From: Morella rubra
Lineage: Eukaryota > Streptophyta > Magnoliopsida > Fagales > Myricaceae
Length of the DNA stretch: 64,000 nucleotides
Direction: 5' to 3'
NCBI GenBank assembly: GCA_003952965.2
Contig: RXIC02000121.1
Span: 62,001 to 126,000 of the forward strand
Part shown: piece after piece, positions 57,301-64,000 of the stretch
Layout: each line of letters begins with the position of its first letter
Position numbering within the stretch: position 1 is the first letter of the stretch
Notes under the pieces: model-generated
Told to the model about the DNA's origin: nothing
The model's database searches: none
Seen by the model: the letters and a program-made list of their open reading frames with translations, nothing else
Position numbers and translations under genes: made by a program

Positions 57301-57817
57301 ATTTCCTTCTCCGAAACCAAATCTTCGTGCTGTAATTGGTAAACGAAAATCACATACTACGAAAACCTTCCATTCAAGAGCTCAGCACAAACAGAGTATC
57401 CGACAGAAGTCAAGGGAAGAAAAAATTGAAAAAATAAAATAAAATAAATTGTCATGTACCCTCTTGAGTAAATAGAATACGAATCCCGGGGAAGAAGTGA
57501 AGAACATGATAGTGCAACGTGCTTGTCTTGATGAAACCAATACGGAAATGAATAATAGAAGACAGGAAAAAATGCATAGCCAAAGCAACAAACTAAGAAC
57601 CTTCAGATATTTTCAAAATTATCAGATGGGTGGTACAAGATGAAGCGTTGGGAGTGAATCGCATGTAGAGAAACGGAGAAAATGTTGAATATTGGCCAAA
57701 GAAAATGGACGAAATTTAACTGGCAGAAAACCTCCATTTGTGTGTGACAGACTCAGACAGAGAGAGAGAGAGAGAGAGTTACTTGAAAGAGTAAGCTGCT
57801 CGACGGAGAGACCACAT
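54326..57817 (-). CDS. P-class pentatricopeptide repeat protein, mitochondrial-type, At1g80270/PPR596-like (3 exons, 614 aa)
   Basis: The exons are 57817-57783, 57131-56582 and 55585-54326. They join in frame into 614 codons plus stop with GT-AG introns of about 650 and 1,000 bases. The start MWSLRRAAYSF followed by Arg-rich residues fits a mitochondrial presequence. An acidic region (residues about 70-120) precedes the repeats. PPR units run from about residue 150, with repeats such as NACNQIIILYKRLDRRK, LLTYRLLIDSKGESDD and NTYMAVMKEYAKRGDI. There is no E or DYW extension, so RNA binding or stabilisation rather than editing catalysis is expected. The start was chosen because exon 1 gives the best targeting peptide and the only in-frame Met. 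The gene is partly repeated at 50.3-52.6 kb. Confidence 0.88.
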
Positions 57818-58139
57818 TATGGAGGTGCCAGATAAACCCTGGCAGTAGCAGGCAGGGGACTCCCTACTGAACCTGTAAAGCCCTGTTGTACCCTTTCCCA
57901 TTCTCCAACCAAACCTTAAACCTGCAATTTTTTTCTTTTTTTTTTTTTCTTTTTCATTTTTATCTTTTGGTCAGATATTTATGTTCTGAATTTTATAAAA
58001 TCACAAATAAATAAGATTTTCAACTTTTAATTTTACCCTAAAATTTCTGTTTAATTAAAAAATTAAAAAATAATCTTTATCTGTTATTAAATAATTTTTT
58101 ATTATAATATTTATTTAAATCTATTATTTCTTCACTTTT
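57818..58139 (-). promoter_or_regulatory. Probable PPR promoter region
   Basis: This is the 5' flank of the PPR start, pyrimidine-rich close to the gene and AT-rich further out. No clear TATA element was identified. Confidence 0.35.
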
Positions 58140-60285
58140 TACCGACTTTCTATAAATACCAATTTACAAACTCTAAAATTTTAACCATCTCGCGATTTTG
58201 ACAATCAAACAACTTGAGAATAATTCATAAAGGTGAATATTAACGTTTGCTTGGGACCAAAATATCATCCGGATCAGGTTTGACCCATTTAACTGTTCTG
58301 ATGTTATCTAGACATCTCTGTATGTAGGCCGATCGTCCCACTAAGCTGGTTCAGCCCATATTACAAAATTATTGGGCTAGAAAAAAATATTTTGAATCAT
58401 ACGACAAAAATGGGCTTCCTTAACTTTAGCCCAATGGAATCGGACTTTGCAAGTTTGCAAGTAGCTATCAAATTTTCTTTTCACTGTTAGAGATATATAA
58501 GGGGTAAATGCGAAATTAGTTCAGCGCGAAAATCAAATAAATTTCAAAATTTATTAAATTAATTTTGAGTTTAAAACTGTTCACTAGGAAAAATCTTGAT
58601 GAATGTTAAACTTTAAGAGCTAATTTGATGGGTTTTAAAGTTAAGAAAGTTATTGATTTTGACAACACATAAATAAGAGGTAGAATTATTTTTCTTTTGA
58701 TCATATATCCTTATAATATTGACGTGGGCCTAGTCAAGGATTATAATATATGAAGACCTGAGACATGGGCCGTATATAATTTATTTGTTTTTTTTTTTTT
58801 TACTAATTTTTAATGCCTAATTGACGTGTATCAATATATAGACATATATCTATGGTCCAACATGTTTATTAAGGATACTCCCACAAAATATGGTTAATTA
58901 GAGAATAATATCAGGAAACAAAACCATAGACCCCAAAAAAAAAATCTCTTGTCTTGTTGCATGAAATTAGTAGCCTGAAGCTGCCTGAAGCCTGAATTTG
59001 TGTTTTCCTCTTTCTACTTTCTACTTGTAATATATAATTATATAATTTCCCGGCTAGCTAAAATTTTCTCAAAGCTTTCAAAATCTCATCGTACATAAGG
59101 GTTATCACGACGTTCATCATGCGTGCAGTCACGTTCCTTAATTCTAGCAGCTTCTATTGAGACTCGATCTCGTTTCGTTCCGCTGGAGTCTTCTTATTAA
59201 TTTCGGTAAGGTGAAAATTAAACTTTCTTTTGTCTCTTCTAATAAAGTGGATCGAGGTCAAAGCATCTGTACACTTTTCAGCTGTATATATTCTAATTAC
59301 CCAACAGGCCAAAACAACTGCGAAGAAAACCTATTAATTACTTGTTGTAACCGGGTCAGGCAATATGCCTCCCTGAAATTGTTGTCTGTGGTCTTGAATT
59401 CTGATCCTATGTTCTAAGCCTCAAACTATGTACAGATACATAGGAATATATATTCATGACTGCAATCTACTGTCAGCAAGCCATCATGCATGCATGCCTT
59501 TTGAGTAGCTATCAAATTTTCTTTTCACTGACTTTCTATAAATACCAATTTACAAACTCTAAAATTTTAACCATCTCGCCATTTTGACAATCAAACAACT
59601 TGAGAATAATTCATAAAGGTGAATATTAACGTTTGCTTGGGACCAAAATATCATCCGGATCAGGTTTGACCCATTTAACTGTTCTGATGTTATCTAGACA
59701 TCTCTGTATGTAGGCCGATCGTCCCACTAAGCTGGTTCAGCCCATATTACAAAATTATTGGGCTAGAAAAAAATATTTTGAATCATACGACAAAAATGGG
59801 CTTCCTTAACTTTAGCCCAATGGAATCGGACTTTGCAAGTTTGCAAGTAGCTGTTAGAGATATATAAGGGGTAAATGCGAAATTAGTTCAGCGCGAAAAT
59901 CAAATAAATTTCAAAATTTATTAAATTAATTTTGAGTTTAAAACTGTTCACTAGGAAAAATCTTGATGAATGTTAAACTTTAAGAGCTAATTTGATGGGT
60001 TTTAAAGTTAAGAAAGTTATTGATTTTGACAACACATAAATAAGAGGTAGAATTATTTTTCTTTTGATCATATATCCTTATAATATTGACGTGGGCCTAG
60101 TCAAGGATTATAATATATGAAGACCTGAGACATGGGCCGTATATAATTTATTTGTTTTTTTTTTTAACTAATCTAATTGACGTGTATCAATATATAGACA
60201 TATATCTATGGTCCAACATGTTTATTAAGGATACTCCCACAAAATATGGTTAATTAGAGAATAATATCAGGAAACAAAACCATAG
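58140..60285. repeat. Direct repeat: 58,140-58,960 and 59,520-60,285
   Basis: The two blocks share long perfect stretches such as CACTAAGCTGGTTCAGCCCA and differ by few indels (for example loss of about 40 bases near 59,850). Between them lies a segment (59,090-59,510) that is an indel-rich version of 61,240-61,690. No gene is supported in this interval. Confidence 0.75.
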
Positions 60286-60384
60286 GGTTGAGTCTCTATC
60301 TATTAAAGTGGTAGGAGGTCAAAGTTCAACGTTAATTACTGAATTATACAGCTGTAAGCCTAATAGCTGCAACAGCCCAAAAAA

Positions 60385-61236
60385 ACAACTGCGAAGAAAA
60401 CCTATTAATTACTTGTTGTAACCGGGTCATATGCCTCCCTGAAATTGTTGTCTGTGGTCTTGAATTCTGATCTTTTTGATGTTTTTGTATCTATGTTCTA
60501 AGCCTCAAACTATGTACAGATACATAGGAATATATATTCATGACTGCAATCTACTGTCAGCAAGCCATCATGCATGCATGCCTTTTGATTTGAATGATTC
60601 GGGGCATGTTAATGTAGATGTGGTTACCCAGTTCTTATATATTCACTGCAATGGTTGGGAAATATTACAATGGATGACAAAAAGGAAACAACTCTATGAA
60701 GAATTCACAATTACATTTAACCATTGCAGAGTCGGCTAATCAGGTTCTCTAAGAGCCGATTTTGGCAGTTAAACAAGCAGCTTGCTTGGTATGGTAATGT
60801 ACAACTAAGATTTAATCACTGCTCTGATGCCTTGGCTGGCTATTGATCACTTCGTGTCAGACTCTAACAAAGAAGATGCTTAGCTCAGGCCCGTTGTTGC
60901 CGTCGGGATTCATCATGTAGTAAGTCTCGGAGTCTTTGGAGCCAGTCACCCGCTCGAAATGTGCTCGCATGTACATCAACTCGGTGTCCTGAGCCTGCTC
61001 CGACGTTGCTTCGCTAGGAAGTACGCCTGCTCCCATTGACACAACATGGAGTGTTTGCATGACGCTCAAATCATCGTCCGTTGGCTCCCTCTTCACAGCA
61101 TACCCCGATTTTCGACCATTACAGTACAATGTCCATATCGGCTCGTCGAGGATCTTGGTCTTCTCGCCGGGATGCTTTTCGCATTCCAGTGCAACTCTAA
61201 CGAGTCCCATTCCCATGTCTTGTAGAAGTTTCCCCG
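60385..61236. repeat. Direct repeat of 61,489-62,345 (MIZ1-like 3' flank and 3' half)
   Basis: The block matches 61,489-62,345 almost perfectly; visible differences are a five-base gap near 60,430 and single substitutions. It ends abruptly inside the DUF617 coding region at about 61,236. Confidence 0.8.
60857..61236 (-). pseudogene. Truncated MIZ1-like gene copy (C-terminal about 125 residues)
   Basis: This is identical in translation to the C-terminal part of the intact gene at 61,964, from IPTGKLLQDMGMGLV to the PELSIFFVRV end. The upstream half is missing; unrelated sequence joins at about 61,237. Within that upstream sequence a minus-strand ORF (61,485-61,093) runs into the gene in another frame; I cannot assign it. 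Confidence 0.85.
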
Positions 61237-61963
61237 TTGGTATTTCAAACATGCGTGCTTTTGTCTCTTCTCACGTTCCTGGATAATTCTAGCAGCTTCT
61301 AGTGATGTGAGGTACTCGATATATATTCGTTTCGTTCCGGCTGGAACTGTCTTCTTATTAGTTTCGGTTAAGGTGAAAATTAAACTTGTTCTTTTGTCTC
61401 TTCTAATAAAGTGGATCGAGGTCAAAGCATCTGTACTGTCTTGGTACTTTTCAGCTATATATATTCTAATTACCCAACAGGCCAAAACAACTGCGAAGAA
61501 AACCTATTAATTACTTGTTGTAACCGGGTCAGGCAATATGCCTCCCTGAAATTGTTGTCTGTGGTCTTGAATTCTGATCTTTTTGACGTTTTTGTATCTA
61601 TGTTCTAAGCCTCAAACTATGTACAGATACATAGGAATATATATTCATGACTGCAATCTACTGTCAGCAAGCCATCATGCATGCATGCCTTTTGATTTGA
61701 ATGATTCGGGGCATGTTAATGTAGATGTGGTTACCCAGTTCTTATATATTCACTGCAATGGTTGGGAAATATTACAATGGATGACAAAAAGGAAACAACT
61801 CTATGAAGAATTCACAATTACATTTAACCATTGCAGAGTCGGCTAATCAGGTTCTCTAAGAGCCGATTTTGGCAGTTAAACAAGCAGCTTGCTTGGTATG
61901 GTAATGTACAACTAAGATTTAATCACTGCTCTGATACCTTGGCTGGCTATTGATCACTTCGTG

Positions 61964-62848
61964 TCAGACTCTAACAAAGAAGATGCTTAGCTCAGGCCCG
62001 TTGTTGCCGTCGGGATTCATCATGTAGTAAGTCTCGGAGTCTTTGGAGCCAGTCACCCGCTCGAAATGTGCTCGCATGTACATCAACTCGGTGTCCTGAG
62101 CCTGCTCCGACGTTGCTTCGCTAGGAAGTACGCCTGCTCCCATTGACACAACATGGAGTGTTTGCATGACGCTCAAATCATCGTCCGTTGGCTCCCTCTT
62201 CACAGCATACCCCGATTTTCGACCATTACAGTACAATGTCCATATCGGCTCGTCGAGGATCTTGGTCTTCTCGCCGGGATGCTTTTCGCATTCCAGTGCA
62301 ACTCTAACGAGTCCCATTCCCATGTCTTGTAGAAGTTTTCCTGTTGGTATGGCAAGTTCAAGAAGAAGAATAGGCAGACACCTAGAGTTCTCTTGGATGA
62401 CAAGATTCACTCTAGACTTACGGCACCCAAAAAGCGTGCCGGTCACTCGTGTCCCTCCATGAAGGTGGTTGTCTTGGGACCGGCTTCCGTGGAGCGAAAC
62501 GGGCATTATACACGACGGGAGATTAATTATCGGGAATGACCGGAACGCAGAACGAAAACGCCTAAGAAGCCTGGTGGATTTTGATGGACTTCGTTTATGC
62601 GAAGGTTGGAGGAATGGAGACGGCCTGCTTGGGGAAGGTGTAGTTGCTGTCAAAGGTGGGCTAGCTGCTGTCGATTGAGGCGGCGGAGGCGGCTGCAATG
62701 GTGGTGGCAGACACGGTGACTGTGGCTCTGCCATGCGTGCGATATCGATTTGTATATAGGCTGGTCTTTGATAAGATGTACTTCGTACGTGGGGAGATGG
62801 GCTTGATGGGGGTGGTGTATATGAAGAGGAAGTAGTTGTGGGATGCAC
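61964..62848 (-). CDS. MIZU-KUSSEI 1-like (DUF617) protein, single exon, 294 aa
   Basis: Residues about 130-294 form a complete DUF617 domain: GTRVTGTLFG, RCLPILLLELA, GMGLVRVALECE, DEPIWTLYCNGRKSGYAVKRE, VVSMGAGVLP, YMRAHFERVTGSKDSETYYM and NGPELSIFFVRV at the terminus. The N-terminal 80 residues are rich in Pro and Ser, as in the family. MIZ1 in Arabidopsis acts in root hydrotropism and lateral root development and associates with the ER surface; paralogues are less studied, so only family-level function is inferred. The first ATG (62,848) gives 294 residues; a second Met at residue 39 (MAEPQSP) is an equally plausible start. Intronless structure is usual. Confidence 0.9.
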   Translation of the reverse strand: MHPTTTSSSYTPPPSSPSPHVRSTSYQRPAYIQIDIARMAEPQSPCLPPPLQPPPPPQSTAASPPLTATTPSPSRPSPFLQPSHKRSPSKSTRLLRRFRSAFRSFPIINLPSCIMPVSLHGSRSQDNHLHGGTRVTGTLFGCRKSRVNLVIQENSRCLPILLLELAIPTGKLLQDMGMGLVRVALECEKHPGEKTKILDEPIWTLYCNGRKSGYAVKREPTDDDLSVMQTLHVVSMGAGVLPSEATSEQAQDTELMYMRAHFERVTGSKDSETYYMMNPDGNNGPELSIFFVRV

Positions 62849-62952
62849 GTCGGGACTACTCTAGGCGGTATTTAAAGCGTGACGATATTTCTTGTTTAAT
62901 ACTTTTGGCTATAGGCTTTTTAAGTACTCTAGTAACTAGCTAGCTCAAGATT

Positions 62953-63100
62953 TTTTTTTTTTTTTTTCTAAGCAACTGAAATGTTATATTAATATCCGAA
63001 AATAATACAGCCAGTACATAATTGAAAATAGACCAGAAGAATAGCGGAAAAGCCTAAACGGATCCATAGACCTTATAATAAGCTTAAGTACTATAATAAA
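62953..63100 (-). mobile_element. Short 5'-truncated LINE tail with 16-bp target-site duplication
   Basis: TAGCTAGCTCAAGATT occurs at 62,937-62,952 and 63,101-63,116. The insert begins (plus strand) with about 16 T bases, the complement of a poly(A) tail, followed by about 130 bases of LINE-like 3' UTR. A related tail sequence is visible at about 6,190-6,235. Confidence 0.75.
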
Positions 63101-63116
63101 TAGCTAGCTCAAGATT

Positions 63117-64000
63117 GGTAAAAGAGAAAGATGTTAGATTTGGTTAGCTTTAGTTGCAATTGGCTTGCTTCTGCTAGGGGCAGGGATGAAATGGTTCTTT
63201 TTTCAATCCAACAACTTGAAGACTCCTTGCCTCTTGTGTGCTGAGATATACATAGAAGACTTCCTTAAAGCTTCGAATGTACCCAGAGATATCTTCAGGT
63301 TTTCTTGTCTTTCAATTTCATGTGTTTTTTTTTCTGCGGGTTGTTGAATTCTGCAGTTATCCGACCATAGACAAGGTTGATTTGAATGGTTCTAGCCGCC
63401 CCTTTTAGTTGACATTTTTGAGCCTCTTAGAGATGAATCCAATTGTTTATCAGGTCAATTTTAGTATAAAAGTTGGTTGATTGCGATGTCTTCTAAGGTG
63501 TAAGCTATCTTGCAGCCGGCAGATAGTTTTGTGGATGAGCACTAAACCTGCAGCGCCAGACCACAAGCTTCAGCAGTGGGGACCGGGTCATGATGCTTAT
63601 TGCTGCCAGCAGAGGATTTTTCATCGCCCCTCTTTTTTTCTTTTTTTTTTCTTCAAAGATATATGCATCTTATGACATATTCTAATGTCTGGAATCTGTA
63701 TAAAACGATGCAACATTTAGTGGTTATACCGTTTGTACACTTCCTGAATAAGTATGCTAGGTCTTGTGTAATGTGAACAAACTCATATAAAGCTTAAAAT
63801 TCACACTCGAGAAAACCGACTTACCAGGTGGAGGTGCCTCTAAACTTATATAAAGTCATCTTAAATGTTTCCTAACCGGTGTAGGACTCTTACATAATGT
63901 AGCATTTGTGTATTATGCGGCAGCTTCCACATTTGAAGCTTGTATTGTTACGTTTGTGGGCTAAAAGGTGGAAAGAGTACAAGGGCGTTCCCTCTTTTGG
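63117..64000. other. Right edge, no gene confirmed
   Basis: Mixed sequence with ORFs of 60-64 codons at 63,165 and 63,481. Neither has a recognisable domain, and possible splice-flanked exons (for example 63,481-63,600) cannot be assigned. It may be part of a gene extending beyond the window. Confidence 0.35.

Noticed and set aside
1-64000. tRNA, rRNA, CRISPR arrays, operons or bacterial promoters
   Set aside because: No cloverleaf or rRNA-like sequence and no regularly spaced repeat-spacer arrays were recognised; the gene structure is eukaryotic. A tRNA scan could not be run.

Overview
This is nuclear DNA of a flowering plant, most likely a woody eudicot (Fagales is only a guess from protein flavour). 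The evidence is AT-rich intergenic DNA, multi-exon genes with GT-AG introns, plant-specific families (type I MADS, PGG-type ankyrin protein, P-class PPR protein, MIZU-KUSSEI/DUF617 protein, cytosolic sulfotransferase), LINEs, MITEs and an endogenous pararetrovirus. I see no prokaryotic feature.

Left third (1-22,180). The last two exons of an RNA polymerase III second-largest subunit gene (NRPC2, +) are followed by an 8-exon ankyrin/PGG membrane-protein gene (-). The stretch from the last NRPC2 intron through the ankyrin gene to the first exon of the next gene has been tandemly duplicated (about 586-8,727 and 8,744-22,180). The copy junction near 8,728-8,743 carries short templated filler and creates a small chimeric ORF. 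Copy 1 of the ankyrin gene assembles into an uninterrupted 737-codon frame. Copy 2 is a pseudogene with at least five lesions, including a hAT-like and a MITE-like insertion. An endogenous Caulimoviridae-like element, scrambled and partly inverted, sits between two (AT)n tracts just before the next gene.

Middle (22,166-45,000). A 10-exon, 1,064-codon gene (+) ends in tandem BRCT domains like those of 53BP1. A LINE with a 17-bp target-site duplication, the 40S ribosomal protein S28 gene (-), a MULE-type MITE with a 9-bp target-site duplication, and a type I MADS-box gene of the AGL61/AGL62 kind (-) follow. A BRCT-3'/sulfotransferase block is present twice (about 30.2-38.0 kb and 45.2-48.7 kb), and the S28 upstream region is present three times without its coding part.

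Right third (48.2-64 kb). A sulfotransferase (+), a mitochondrial-type PPR gene (-, 614 codons, complete at 54,326-57,817) and a MIZ1-like DUF617 gene (-, complete at 61,964-62,848) are each accompanied by partial copies. These copies alternate between blocks that look identical and short patches full of 1-10 base indels. That pattern looks more like unpolished or wrongly joined long-read assembly than like biological decay, so gene copy number in 42.5-44.3, 49-57 and 58-62.3 kb should be treated with caution.

I found no operon-like or defence-like novel system. The most biologically interesting items are the duplication with its chimeric junction ORF, the AT-flanked pararetrovirus, the shared GC-AG intron, and the plant 53BP1-like gene. 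All exon boundaries were derived by hand from reading frame, splice consensus and comparison between copies.
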